Source: Nocardioides acrostichi (GTDB lineage Bacteria; Actinomycetota; Actinomycetes; Propionibacteriales; Nocardioidaceae). Taken from it: a stretch of 64,000 nt of DNA. The stretch's first letter is position 1. Each line of letters starts with the position of its first letter. Shown one piece after another: positions 17,530 to 25,649 of this stretch. A program made the position numbers and the translations under genes. Under the pieces are notes generated by a model. That model searched no databases and was not told where the DNA came from. It was given only the letters and a program-made list of their open reading frames with translations. The stretch spans positions 17,764-81,763 of the forward strand of contig NZ_JADIVZ010000017.1 of assembly GCF_015319165.1 (NCBI RefSeq). The letters are read 5' to 3'.

Positions 17530-18157
17530 TCGTCCCATCCCTCCTCGCGGGCGCCGGTGCACTACGCACGGCGCCCGCGATGCGTTCGATCGCCGCCTCG
17601 ACCTCGCCGCGCCACGTCACCGTGGCCCGTAGGTCCATCCGCATGCGCGGGGTCAGCGGGTGGGCGCGCCGGGTGCGGAACCCCAACCGGCCCAGCACCT
17701 CGACCGACGTCGTACAAGGGGTCGGAGTCACGCCGATCCGGCCGAAGCTCTCGACCGCCTTCACTCCCGGCCGGCCCACCAGGTCGCGCGCCATGCCCTG
17801 CACCAACATCCGGGCCAGCCCGCCGCCCCGGTGCACCTCGTGTACCCACAGCACCGTCATCTGCACCGCGTCGACCGACACCGGCGCGGTGGCGAAGCCC
17901 GCACTGCCCGGTAGGTAGGCCGGAGGGGCGTAGAGCACGACGCCGACCGGGTCGCCGTCGACCTCGACCACGCGACCGCACGATCCCCACTCGCGCAGCA
18001 CCTCGGAGATCCACGTCGCCTTCTCCCGGGTGCGCTGATCCGAGCTCACGAAGTCGGCTCGACGCACCGGGTCGAGCTCCCAGAACAGGCAGTCGTGACA
18101 ACCCCACGGCAGGTCGGCGAACCGGTCGGGCGTGAGCGGCACGATGCGACGGGCCAT
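17501..18157 (-). CDS. GNAT family N-acetyltransferase
   Basis: It is a 218-aa predicted acetyl-CoA-dependent acetyltransferase. The start ATG 18157 has GGAGG five bases upstream; longer in-frame starts lack a ribosome site. The N-terminal CHDCLFWE motif is typical of this actinobacterial subfamily (compare Rv3916c in the same place). The acetyl-CoA loop is VHEVHRGGGLARMLVQGM (about 113-130), and a late SVEVLGRLGFRT gives the fourth motif. The acceptor is unknown. The last codons overlap trxA tail-to-tail and carry the trxA terminator hairpin. Confidence 0.85.
   Translation of the reverse strand: MARRIVPLTPDRFADLPWGCHDCLFWELDPVRRADFVSSDQRTREKATWISEVLREWGSCGRVVEVDGDPVGVVLYAPPAYLPGSAGFATAPVSVDAVQMTVLWVHEVHRGGGLARMLVQGMARDLVGRPGVKAVESFGRIGVTPTPCTTSVEVLGRLGFRTRRAHPLTPRMRMDLRATVTWRGEVEAAIERIAGAVRSAPAPARRDGTISPRSPSAR
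17545..17580 (+). terminator. Hairpin terminator after trxA
   Basis: TCGCGGGCGCCGGTGC (17545-17560) pairs with GCACGGCGCCCGCGA (17566-17580) except for one bulged G, giving a stem of about 15 bp. It lies inside the 3' coding end of the convergent acetyltransferase gene. Confidence 0.75.
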
Positions 18158-18324
18158 GACACCTCCAGGTTGTTCTCCTGCGAGCATGCACCGCGAGACG
18201 CCGAAGGGGTAGGCCGCGCCCCCCGTCAGGCGTGGGCCGGAGTGTGAGGAGCGCCACGCCACGCCCACGGAGTCCCGCCCAACCCTGGGTCCCGGGCGTC
18301 CTGATGCCGCATGCTAGGGGCACC

Positions 18325-19638
18325 ATGACTTCCGACGTGCAGCGCACCCACGCCCGACTCGACTCGTTCGTCGACCGGTACGCAGCGCGCACGGCCGGCA
18401 TGACGGCCTCGGAGATCCGCGCTCTCTTCTCGGTGGCGTCGCGCCCCGAGGTGGTCTCGCTGGCCGGCGGTATGCCGAACATCTCCGGCCTGCCCCTCGA
18501 TGTGGTCGGTTCCGCCATCGGCGACCTGGTCGCCGAGCAGGGCACGGTGGCCATGCAGTACGGCTCCGGCCAGGGCGTGCCGGCGCTGCGTGAGCAGATC
18601 ACCGACGTCATGCGCCTCGAGGGCATCGACGCGCACGCTGATGACGTCGTCGTCACCGTCGGCTCGCAACAGGCCGTCGACCTGGTCACCCGCGTCTTCT
18701 GCGACCCCGGCGACGTCGTCATCTGCGAGGCGCCCTCCTACGTCGGCGCCCTCGGCGTCTTCCGGGCCTACCAGGCCGAGGTCGTGCACGCCGAGATGGA
18801 CGCCGACGGACTGGTGCCCGAGGCCCTGCAGCAGGCCATCACGGCGGTGAAGGCCGCCGGACGCACCATCAAGTTCCTCTACACGATCCCCAACTTCCAC
18901 AACCCTGCCGGCGTCACGATGTCTGCCGAGCGCCGCCGTCAGGTCCTCGAGATCTGCCAGCGCGAGGGCGTCTTGGTGCTCGAGGACAACCCCTACGGGC
19001 TGCTCGGTTTCAGCGGTGAGCCGATGCGCGCCCTGCGGGCCGACGACCCCGACAACGTGATCTACCTCGGCTCCTTCTCCAAGACGTTCGCTCCCGGATT
19101 CCGGGTGGGCTGGGCGCTCGCGCCGCACCCCGTGCGCGAGAAGCTCGTGCTGGCCCAGGAATCCTCGACCCTCTGCCCGCCCCAGTTCAGCCAGATGGCG
19201 GTGTCGGCGTACCTGGCCGCACACGACTGGCAGGGGCAGATCAAACAGTTCCGCGAGATGTACCGCGAGCGGCGAGACGCGATGATCGACGCCCTCGAGG
19301 ACCTGTTGCCCGCGGGCTGCTCGTGGAACGTGCCGGAGGGCGGCTTCTACGTGTGGCTCACGCTGCCTCCCGGGGTCGACGCCAAGGCGATGCTGCCCCG
19401 TGCGGTCACGGCGCGGGTGGCCTACGTGCCGGGCACGGCCTTCTACGCCGACGGATTCGGCTCCTCGGCCATGCGGCTCTCGTTCTGCTACCCGACTCCC
19501 GAGCGCATCCGCGAGGGTGTGCGCCGGTTGGCCGGTGTGCTCGAGACCGAGATGGAGCTGCGACGCACCTTCGGCGCCCAGGCGCCGGAACGCGGTCTGC
19601 CGGGCGGCTACGACCGTCCAGGCACCCACGTGCGCTGA
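18325..19638 (+). CDS. PLP-dependent aminotransferase (class I/II, MocR/2-aminoadipate type)
   Basis: It is a 437-aa fold-type I PLP enzyme. The Schiff-base lysine is in GSFSKTFAPGFRVGW (K253). The substrate/cofactor segments AGGMPN, QYGSGQGVPALRE, IPNFHNPAGVTMS and EDNPYGLLGF are characteristic of 2-aminoadipate or valine-pyruvate-type aminotransferases. It has no GntR domain, so it is not a MocR regulator. ATG 18325 has AGGGG upstream. In mycobacteria the amidase gene cwlM lies between trxC and the parAB block; that gene is not found here and this aminotransferase occupies the position. The true substrate is unknown. Confidence 0.88.
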   Translation: MTSDVQRTHARLDSFVDRYAARTAGMTASEIRALFSVASRPEVVSLAGGMPNISGLPLDVVGSAIGDLVAEQGTVAMQYGSGQGVPALREQITDVMRLEGIDAHADDVVVTVGSQQAVDLVTRVFCDPGDVVICEAPSYVGALGVFRAYQAEVVHAEMDADGLVPEALQQAITAVKAAGRTIKFLYTIPNFHNPAGVTMSAERRRQVLEICQREGVLVLEDNPYGLLGFSGEPMRALRADDPDNVIYLGSFSKTFAPGFRVGWALAPHPVREKLVLAQESSTLCPPQFSQMAVSAYLAAHDWQGQIKQFREMYRERRDAMIDALEDLLPAGCSWNVPEGGFYVWLTLPPGVDAKAMLPRAVTARVAYVPGTAFYADGFGSSAMRLSFCYPTPERIREGVRRLAGVLETEMELRRTFGAQAPERGLPGGYDRPGTHVR

Positions 19639-19685
19639 GCCGTTCCCGCCCGCGGTCGCCTACGCGCGCGTGAGAGCATCACCGC

Positions 19686-20447
19686 ATGCTCGACCTCACC
19701 TATCCGCCGATCATCCTCACGGCCAAACTCGCCTTTCGGGCTCTCGGTCAGCGGTTCATCATGTCGGGCACCGAACACGTGCCCCGCAAGGGCGGCGTGC
19801 TGCTGGCCTGCAATCACGTCGGCTACGTCGACTTCATCTACGGGGGATTGGCCGCGAACCCCTCGGGCCGCAAGGTCCGGTTCATGGCGAAGCGTGAGAT
19901 CTTCGACAACCCCTACTCCGGGCCGTTGATGCGCTCCTTGCATCACATCGAGGTTGATCGCGGCGAGGGGCTGGCGTCGTACAACACGGCCGTCGACTAC
20001 CTACGGCGCGGTGAGGCGGTCGGCATCTTTCCCGAGGCGACGATCTCCCGCTCCATGGAGCTCAAGGAGTTCAAGACCGGTGCCGTGCGCATCGCCGCGG
20101 ACGCCGGGGTTCCGCTCGTGCCGGTGATCCTCTGGGGCACGCAGCGGATGATGACCAAGGACCACCCCCGCGACTTCTCCCGCGGCAAGACGATCGCGAT
20201 CACGGTCGGCGAACCGCTGCACCCCGACGGCGAGGATCCGGTCGCCGAGACCGCCGAGCTCCGCTCGGTCATGACCTCGATGCTCGAACGCACCATCGCC
20301 GCCTACCCCACCGACGAGCAGCCTCCGGGCAGCTGGTGGGTGCCCAGCCGACTCGGCGGCACCGCCCCCACCCCCGACGAGGCCGCTCGGCTGGACGTCG
20401 AGGAGAGGCGCGCCCGCGCCGCCAAGCGCGCCAGCCGTTCTCGCTGA
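19686..20447 (+). CDS. 1-acyl-sn-glycerol-3-phosphate acyltransferase family protein (PlsC-like)
   Basis: It is a 253-aa membrane-associated acyltransferase of phospholipid synthesis. The N-terminus is hydrophobic. The catalytic block NHVGYVD (H-x4-D, near residues 40-46) is followed by KREIFDNPYSGPLMRSLHHI, the substrate block FPEATISRS and the late VPLVPVILWGTQRM. The C-terminus carries a Pro-rich stretch and a basic tail (RRARAAKRASRSR). It starts 47 bp after the aminotransferase. Its stop codon begins the 22-bp repeat pair at 20445. Confidence 0.9.
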   Translation: MLDLTYPPIILTAKLAFRALGQRFIMSGTEHVPRKGGVLLACNHVGYVDFIYGGLAANPSGRKVRFMAKREIFDNPYSGPLMRSLHHIEVDRGEGLASYNTAVDYLRRGEAVGIFPEATISRSMELKEFKTGAVRIAADAGVPLVPVILWGTQRMMTKDHPRDFSRGKTIAITVGEPLHPDGEDPVAETAELRSVMTSMLERTIAAYPTDEQPPGSWWVPSRLGGTAPTPDEAARLDVEERRARAAKRASRSR

Positions 20448-20488
20448 CCCGTCGCTGGTTTTCCCGTGACCCGTCGCTAGTTTTCGGT
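20445..20488. repeat. 22-bp direct repeat pair at the 3' end of the acyltransferase gene
   Basis: Two tandem units of exactly 22 bp share TGACCCGTCGCT-G/A-GTTTTC (20445-20466 and 20467-20488). The first TGA is the stop codon of the acyltransferase. A related three-unit array is at 42897. Confidence 0.8.
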
Positions 20489-20560
20489 CGACCTGCCACG
20501 ACTTTGCGTGGGTACTGCGGAAACGCACTGGTCAGCAGGCTGCGTGAGATAGACAAGCTT

Positions 20561-20584
20561 CTAAAGCGCTAAAGCGCTAAAGCG
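20561..20584. repeat. Three tandem copies of CTAAAGCG
   Basis: The octamer occurs at 20561, 20569 and 20577 and is followed by TTTTAT. It lies 18 bp beyond the parB stop, in an AT-rich patch. Read leftward it is an overlapping series of AGCGCT palindromes, so it could end the parAB transcript. Confidence 0.8.
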
Positions 20585-20601
20585 TTTTATCGACTTATAG
20601 T

Positions 20602-21612
20602 CTAGGAATGCCGTGGGTCGATGATGTCGATGATGCGTCGCAGATCCTCCAGCGAGGCGAACTCCACGGTGATCTTTCCCTTGCTCTTGCCGAGGTCGAC
20701 CTTGACCCGGGTCTCGAGCCGATCGGCCAGGCGTTCCGCGATGTCGGCGAGACCAGGGGCGGTCGGCTTGCGGCGTCGCACCACCGGCTCGGCGCCGTCG
20801 CCCGCGACGTCGCCCAGAGCGACGATCTCCTCCAGGCCGCGCACGCTGATGCCTTCGGCCACCACCCGCTGAGCCAGGCGGTCCTGCACCTCGGGATCCT
20901 CAACGGCCAGCAGCGACCGCGCGTGCCCCGCCGACAGCACGCCGGCGGCCACGCGCCGCTGGACGGCGGGGCTCAACCGCAGCAGCCGGATCGTGTTGGA
21001 GATCTGCGGTCGCGAGCGGCCGATCCGCTGAGCGAGCTCGTCGTGGGTACAACCGAAGTCCTCCAGCAGCTGCGCGTAGGCCGACGCCTCCTCCAGGGGA
21101 TTGAGCTGGGAGCGGTGCAGGTTCTCCAGCAGAGCGTCGCGCAGCATGTCGGTGTCGTCGGTGCGGCGCACGATGGCCGGGATCGTGGTGAGGCCGGCCT
21201 CCTGGGAGGCCCGCCACCGCCGCTCGCCCATGATGAGCTCGTAGCCCCGGTCGGCAGGGCGCACGACGACCGGCTGCAGCAGCCCCACCTCGCGGATGGA
21301 GTGCACCAACTCGGCCATGTCATCGGCGTCGAAGACCGTGCGCGGCTGCACGGCGTTGGGCACGATCTCGGCCAAGGGCAGCTCGGCGAAGTAGGCGCCG
21401 TCGACGCGTGCCAGCTCGGGCCCGCCCTCCTTGGCCGGGGCGGACGGCGCGCCGGCATCCGCCGGGCGCACACTCTCGGCAGTCGCGTTCCCCTCGGACG
21501 ACGACGCGGCATCGCCGCGTGGGGTGTCGGGCGCCTCGACTGGTGCCGTGGGGATCAACGAGCCCAGGCCGCGACCCAGGCCTCGTCGTGCCGGTGGACG
21601 CGGACTGCTCAC
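20602..21612 (-). CDS. parB: Chromosome-partitioning protein ParB
   Basis: It is a 336-aa CTPase clamp that loads at parS and spreads on DNA. The N-terminus has the ParA-interacting motif RRGLGRGLGSLIP. The CTP-binding motif is in YELIMGERRWRASQEAGL, preceded by NAVQPRTVF. The helix-turn-helix around QRIGRSRPQISNTIRLL recognises parS, and the C-terminal dimerisation domain ends VEFASLEDLRRIIDIID. GTG 21612 overlaps the parA stop (GTGA). Two parS sites lie close upstream. Confidence 0.97.
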   Translation of the reverse strand: MSSPRPPARRGLGRGLGSLIPTAPVEAPDTPRGDAASSSEGNATAESVRPADAGAPSAPAKEGGPELARVDGAYFAELPLAEIVPNAVQPRTVFDADDMAELVHSIREVGLLQPVVVRPADRGYELIMGERRWRASQEAGLTTIPAIVRRTDDTDMLRDALLENLHRSQLNPLEEASAYAQLLEDFGCTHDELAQRIGRSRPQISNTIRLLRLSPAVQRRVAAGVLSAGHARSLLAVEDPEVQDRLAQRVVAEGISVRGLEEIVALGDVAGDGAEPVVRRRKPTAPGLADIAERLADRLETRVKVDLGKSKGKITVEFASLEDLRRIIDIIDPRHS

Positions 21613-22580
21613 GAGGTGACTCCCTTGGCAGCGATCTCACGGGCGGCCTCGAGGTACGAGAGCGCCCCCGAGGAGCCCGGATCGTAGGTGACGACGGTCT
21701 GGGCGTAAGACGGCGCCTCCGAGACCCGGACCGACCGGGGAATCATCGTGCGCAGAACCTGCTCGCCGAAGTGGGCCCTGACCTCCTCGGCCACCCCTGC
21801 GGCCAGGCGAGTGCGTGCGTCGTACATGGTGACCAGGATGGTGGAGATGGCCAACGCCGGGTTGAGGTGGGCCCTCACCATGTCGACCGTCGCGAGCAGC
21901 TGGCTGAGCCCCTCGAGCGCGTAATACTCCGCCTGGATCGGGATCATCATCTCCTCGCCCGCAACGAGCGCGTTGAGGGTCAACAGGCCCAGGGACGGAG
22001 GGCAGTCGATGATGACGTAGTCGAAGCGGTCCTCACCGAGCGCAGCAGCGGCTCCGATCCTCGGGTGGGCCGCAATCGCCTTGCTCAGTCGATTCTCGCG
22101 AGCGACCACGCTGACCAGCTCGATCTCGGCGCCGGCCAAGTCGATCGTGGCCGGGACGACGAAGAGATCAGGCACGTCCGGACACGGCACCATGATCTCC
22201 TCGAGCGGCGTTCCCTCCACGAGAGCGTCGTAGACCGACGCCGTTCCCTGACGGTGCTCGACGTTGAGGGCCGTCGAGGCGTTGCCTTGGGGGTCGAGGT
22301 CGATCACGAGGACGCGCTGGCCCAGTTGGGCCAGTCCCGCGGCGACGTTCACCGTGCTCGTGGTCTTACCGACCCCGCCCTTCTGGTTCGCGACCACGAA
22401 CACGCGCGTGGCAGCCGGCCGGGGGGCGGGTGGACGGCTGCGCTGACCTGAGCGTGCCCACAGGCTCTGCTCGGTCGCGCGGGCCAGGGGAGTGCTGTGG
22501 TCCTGCTCGCCAGCCGAGTCGTAGTCGGCCATCTCGGCCGCCGTGCGCACGCGCACAGGTCCCTCGTTGCTCTCCGTCAT
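21609..22580 (-). CDS. parA: Chromosome-partitioning ATPase ParA (Soj)
   Basis: It is a 323-aa deviant-Walker ATPase that moves ParB-parS complexes. ATG 22580 is preferred over ATG 22592 because GGAG lies six bases before it. After a variable N-terminal extension of about 60 residues come Walker A (NQKGGVGKTTSTVNVA), A' (DLDPQGNAS), Walker B (FDYVIIDCPPSLG) and the C-terminal DNA-binding region (TMIPRSVRVSEAPS). It is cotranscribed and coupled with parB. The upstream gap holds a parS site and a consensus DnaA box. Confidence 0.97.
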   Translation of the reverse strand: MTESNEGPVRVRTAAEMADYDSAGEQDHSTPLARATEQSLWARSGQRSRPPAPRPAATRVFVVANQKGGVGKTTSTVNVAAGLAQLGQRVLVIDLDPQGNASTALNVEHRQGTASVYDALVEGTPLEEIMVPCPDVPDLFVVPATIDLAGAEIELVSVVARENRLSKAIAAHPRIGAAAALGEDRFDYVIIDCPPSLGLLTLNALVAGEEMMIPIQAEYYALEGLSQLLATVDMVRAHLNPALAISTILVTMYDARTRLAAGVAEEVRAHFGEQVLRTMIPRSVRVSEAPSYAQTVVTYDPGSSGALSYLEAAREIAAKGVTS

Positions 22581-22630
22581 CCGACACTCCATCGTTCGCT
22601 CGCTCGGAACTGACCGTGCGGTCTGCGCAT

Positions 22631-22646
22631 GGTTTCACGTGAAACA
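22631..22646. promoter_or_regulatory. parS site 1
   Basis: GGTTTCACGTGAAACA matches the universal parS consensus TGTTTCACGTGAAACA at 15 of 16 positions. It is in the gap between rsmG and parA. Confidence 0.93.
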
Positions 22647-22673
22647 GCCGCACCGACACTCGTCATCGACACC

Positions 22674-22703
22674 TGTGGACAAACCCGCCCAATCTGTGGA
22701 GAG
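22674..22703. promoter_or_regulatory. DnaA boxes in the parA-rsmG gap
   Basis: TGTGGACAA (22674-22682) is a perfect reverse TTGTCCACA box. TGTGGAGAG (22695-22703) is a weaker copy in the same orientation, 21 bp further on. Confidence 0.6.
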
Positions 22704-22749
22704 CCCGCCTGAGAAGCCCGTCGACACCGGTGGAAAACTCGTGCTTCGG

Positions 22750-23430
22750 TCATCCGCGACGCCCCTTCGACCCCGGAGCCCGCCGGGGCTTCTGCCGCCG
22801 AGCGCCCCACGGCACCCGCGGCTCCCCGGCCCATCCGACCCGGACCACGAAGGTGGGCTCCTCCAGAACCTCGACCCCCACACTCCGGACCTCGGGTGCG
22901 GTTCCACCCGCCGCCAGGATCGCTTCGTGGCACGACGCCGCCTCGCTTGCAGCGCGGTCTCCCTTCAGGGCCACCATCGCGCCCTGGCTCGACACCAGTG
23001 GCATGCACCAGGACAGCAACTTCGGCAGAGGAGCCACCGCTCGTGACGTCACCAGATCGAACATGTGACTCCCGTGCAACTCCTCAGCGCGCGCTCGGAC
23101 GACCTCAACGTTCTCCAGCGCCAGGGACTCGCGCACTTCCTCCAGGAAGGTCGTACGTCGCAGCAACGGCTCCACCAGCGTCACCTGGAGATCCGGTCGC
23201 GCAATAGCAAGTACCAGCCCCGGGAGCCCGGCCCCTGAACCCACATCGGCCACGGCGACTCCCTGAGGGATGCATTCGCCCACGACGGCCGAGTTGAGCA
23301 GGTGCCGATCCCACAGCCGAGGCGCCTCTCGCGGACCGATGAGGCCGCGGAGCACGCCGTCGTCAGCGAGACGGTGGGCAAACGCCACTGCTAATGGCAT
23401 CTGGGCACGCGGAAACACCCTCTCCGCCAC
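22750..23430 (-). CDS. rsmG: 16S rRNA (guanine-527-N7)-methyltransferase RsmG
   Basis: It is a 226-aa SAM-dependent methyltransferase acting on the 530 loop of 16S rRNA. Motif I is VADVGSGAGLPGLVLAIA, followed by VEPLLRRTTFLEEV, VVRARAEE, the catalytic-region VTSRAVAPLPKLLSW and ALKGDRAASE. The N-terminal IGPREAPRLWDRHLLNSAV is diagnostic. The basic tail is Arg/Pro/Lys-rich. GTG 23430 is the best in-frame start; no clear ribosome site is seen, and parS 2 lies 16 bp upstream. Confidence 0.94.
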   Translation of the reverse strand: MAERVFPRAQMPLAVAFAHRLADDGVLRGLIGPREAPRLWDRHLLNSAVVGECIPQGVAVADVGSGAGLPGLVLAIARPDLQVTLVEPLLRRTTFLEEVRESLALENVEVVRARAEELHGSHMFDLVTSRAVAPLPKLLSWCMPLVSSQGAMVALKGDRAASEAASCHEAILAAGGTAPEVRSVGVEVLEEPTFVVRVGWAGEPRVPWGARRQKPRRAPGSKGRRG

Positions 23431-23445
23431 CGACGGCGGGGAGGG

Positions 23446-23461
23446 TGTTTCACGTGAAACC
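23446..23461. promoter_or_regulatory. parS site 2
   Basis: TGTTTCACGTGAAACC matches the parS consensus at 15 of 16 positions. It lies between jag and rsmG, about 0.8 kb from parS 1. Confidence 0.93.
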
Positions 23462-23485
23462 GACTCAGTGGGGTCGGAAGGCTGC

Positions 23486-23962
23486 TCAGCCAGGGAGGAT
23501 CACCACGAAGCGCCGCGGCTCCACGCCCTCGGATTCCGAAGCCAGTCCAGCCTCGGCCACTGCGTCGTGCACGACCTTGCGCTCGAACGGCGGCATCGGG
23601 TCCAAAGCCACCCGCTCACCGGACTCGCGGACCCGAGCCACGCTCTCCTCGGCTAGCTTCGTCAGCGCAGCCCGCTTGTCAGCACGGAAGTTCGCCACAT
23701 CAAGCATCAGGCGGGAACGTGCCCCGGTCTCCCGGTACACGGCCAGCCGGGTCAACTCCTGGAGGGCCTCCAACACCTCGCCGTCGCGCCCCACGAGCTG
23801 GGCCAAGTCACCGCCCACGATCGACACCGCCGCCCGATCTCCCTCGACATCCATGTCGAGGTCGCCGTCGAGATCGGCGATGTCGAGCAACTCCTCGAGG
23901 TAGTCGGCTGCGATGTCGCCCTCGTTCTCGAGAGCACTGACATCCTGCTTGTGGTCACTCAC
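23486..23962 (-). CDS. jag: Jag/KhpB-type R3H-KH single-stranded nucleic-acid-binding protein
   Basis: It is a 158-aa cytosolic RNA-binding protein. After an acidic N-terminus (DIAADYLEELLDIADLDGD) there is a KH domain (IVGGDLAQLVGRDGEVLEAL) and an R3H domain (SGERVALDPMPPFERKVVHD) ending GVEPRRFVVILPG. The separate N-terminal Jag_N domain found in Firmicutes is absent, as usual in actinobacteria. GTG 23962 overlaps the yidC stop, with GGAGG seven to twelve bases upstream. It is part of the rpmH-rnpA-yidD-yidC-jag-rsmG block. Confidence 0.93.
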   Translation of the reverse strand: MSDHKQDVSALENEGDIAADYLEELLDIADLDGDLDMDVEGDRAAVSIVGGDLAQLVGRDGEVLEALQELTRLAVYRETGARSRLMLDVANFRADKRAALTKLAEESVARVRESGERVALDPMPPFERKVVHDAVAEAGLASESEGVEPRRFVVILPG

Positions 23963-24969
23963 TGGGAACCTCCCTTGGTCGGACCGTCCGGCTTCTGACC
24001 ACCGGACTTCTTGCGCTGGGACCGGCTCTGCTTCTTCGGCTGCTGGCGCTGCGAGGGGCGCGCCTCCGGAGCACTGCCGGTGTCGGTCTCGGGGGCCTTG
24101 TAGACCTCGCCGTGCTTGTCGGCCTTCGCCTTGTCTCGATCGATCTTGGCCTGGAACGCAGGCGTCCCCGGAGCTGGGTTGTTCCGGATCACGTAGAACT
24201 GCTGACCCATGGTCCAGAGGTTCGAGGTGGTCCAGTAGAGGAGCACACCGATCGGGAAGGCGACGCCACCGAGACCGAAGGCGACGGGGAGGATGTAGAG
24301 CAGCATCTTCTGCTGCTGCGCGTACTGACCCGTCATCGCATCGGCCGGCATGTTCTTGCTCATCAGCTGACGCTGGGTCGTGAAGGTCGTAGCCGTCATG
24401 GCGATGACCAGAAACAGTGCGAGCAGCATGACGCTGAGCTGGCCGCCGTCCGGTTGCCATACCCGGGATCCCCAGAAGCTCTCCTTGAGCGGAATCGCCC
24501 CGAAGAGAGCCGACTTGCCGAAGCTCGAGGCCAAGTTGTCAGTGAGGAAGCCGTGCGGCGTGTTGTTGCGGGCGGCCTCGTTGAGCAGATGGAACAGCGT
24601 GAAGAAGATCGGCATCTGGAGCAGGATCGGCAAGCACGAGGCGAACGGGTTGGTGCCCGACTCCTTGTAGAGCTTCATCGTCTCCTGGCCGAGACGCTCG
24701 CGATCGTGCCCGTACTTCTTCTGCAGCTCACGCACCTGCGGCTGCAGCAACTGCATGTTGCGACTGGACTTGATCTGCTTGACGAACAGCGGGATCAGCG
24801 CCGCCCGGATCACGAGAGTCAGCCCCACGATCGAGAGAGCCCACGCCACGCCGCCGTCGGGGTTGAGACCCAGCAGGCTCAGCAGCTTGTGCCAAGCGAT
24901 GAGCACACCCGAGATCGCGTAGTACAGCGGTGTCGCGATGAAGCCGAAGAGATTGCCGATGGCACCCAC
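23959..24969 (-). CDS. yidC: Membrane protein insertase YidC
   Basis: It is a 336-aa Oxa1-type insertase that places proteins in the membrane with or without SecYEG. Five membrane segments are visible: near the N-terminus (LYYAISGVLIAWHKLLSLLG), VAWALSIVGLTLVIRAALIP with the conserved positively charged groove residue, LPILLQMPIFFTLFHLL, LLALFLVIAMTATTF and VAFPIGVLLYWTTSNLW. The C-terminal tail is basic and Lys/Gln-rich, suited to ribosome contact. It is coupled with jag and closely follows yidD. Confidence 0.96.
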   Translation of the reverse strand: MGAIGNLFGFIATPLYYAISGVLIAWHKLLSLLGLNPDGGVAWALSIVGLTLVIRAALIPLFVKQIKSSRNMQLLQPQVRELQKKYGHDRERLGQETMKLYKESGTNPFASCLPILLQMPIFFTLFHLLNEAARNNTPHGFLTDNLASSFGKSALFGAIPLKESFWGSRVWQPDGGQLSVMLLALFLVIAMTATTFTTQRQLMSKNMPADAMTGQYAQQQKMLLYILPVAFGLGGVAFPIGVLLYWTTSNLWTMGQQFYVIRNNPAPGTPAFQAKIDRDKAKADKHGEVYKAPETDTGSAPEARPSQRQQPKKQSRSQRKKSGGQKPDGPTKGGSQ

Positions 24970-24972
24970 GGT

Positions 24973-25284
24973 TCAGACTCCTTGCCGTTGTGGCCGACGA
25001 CGAGAGGCCAGCGTCCAAGGCTGGTCGACGTCGGATGATTGCTCGTGAGGAATGCTCGCCACGGACCGCGACACACCGGGCACCGGATCGTAGCCGCCGG
25101 GTGCCCACGGATGGCACCGAAGGAGTCGTCGCGTCGCCAGCCACGACCCGCGCGAGGCTCCGTGGTGCGTCACGGCATCGAGTGCGTAGGCCGAGCAGCT
25201 CGGGTAGTAGCGGCAGACCTGCCCGTAGAGAGGGCTGATCGCGAAGCGGTAGGCCCGCAGGAAACCGATGAGCACCATCCTCAT
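24973..25284 (-). CDS. yidD: Membrane protein insertion efficiency factor YidD
   Basis: It is a 103-aa amphipathic membrane-associated protein that helps YidC. Conserved blocks are FLRAYRFAISPLYG, CRYYPSCSAYALDAV and GSWLATRRLLRCHPW followed by GGYDPVP. The last 30 residues are a variable basic tail. ATG 25284 overlaps the rnpA stop (ATGA). It lies three bases upstream of the yidC start. Confidence 0.94.
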   Translation of the reverse strand: MRMVLIGFLRAYRFAISPLYGQVCRYYPSCSAYALDAVTHHGASRGSWLATRRLLRCHPWAPGGYDPVPGVSRSVASIPHEQSSDVDQPWTLASRRRPQRQGV

Positions 25285-25634
25285 GGTCGAACTCGCTTTC
25301 CGGCCCGGGCCAGCGCCTCGTCGAGGTCGCGACCGAGCTGGCTCGCGGAGACCGTCGCCGAGGCAGGCAAGGCACGCACGACGACCGCCGTACCCGAAGG
25401 CAACTGGGAGAGCCGAGAGCGCAACAGGTGTCGCAGGCGCCGCTTGACCCGATTGCGCACGACAGCGTTGCCCACCCTCTTGCTCACCACGAGACCAGCC
25501 TGCGACGCCTTACCGAGCGAACCGTCGCTCGGCAGCAGGTGCACGACCAGCGAGTCGCGCCCTGCTCTGCTTCCCGACCGCGTCACGGCTCGGAACTGAG
25601 CCGAGCGACGCATCCGCTGGTCCGCGGCTAGCAC
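25281..25634 (-). CDS. rnpA: Ribonuclease P protein component
   Basis: It is the 117-aa protein subunit of RNase P, which binds the RNA subunit and pre-tRNA leaders. The RNR motif (NRVKRRLRHLLR) follows VSKRVGNAVVRNR, and MRRSAQFRAVTRSGSRAGR is the usual start region. GTG 25634 begins 15 bp after rpmH. The codons before MRRSAQF are a short extension, so a start at an internal ATG (residue 8) is possible. Confidence 0.95.
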   Translation of the reverse strand: MLAADQRMRRSAQFRAVTRSGSRAGRDSLVVHLLPSDGSLGKASQAGLVVSKRVGNAVVRNRVKRRLRHLLRSRLSQLPSGTAVVVRALPASATVSASQLGRDLDEALARAGKRVRP

Positions 25635-25649
25635 CGTCGTGGAGCGGTG

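Noticed and set aside
23486..24460. A longer jag protein reading up through yidC
   Set aside because: The upstream part is a shadow of yidC. GTG 23962 with a ribosome site and GTGA coupling gives a normal-length Jag.
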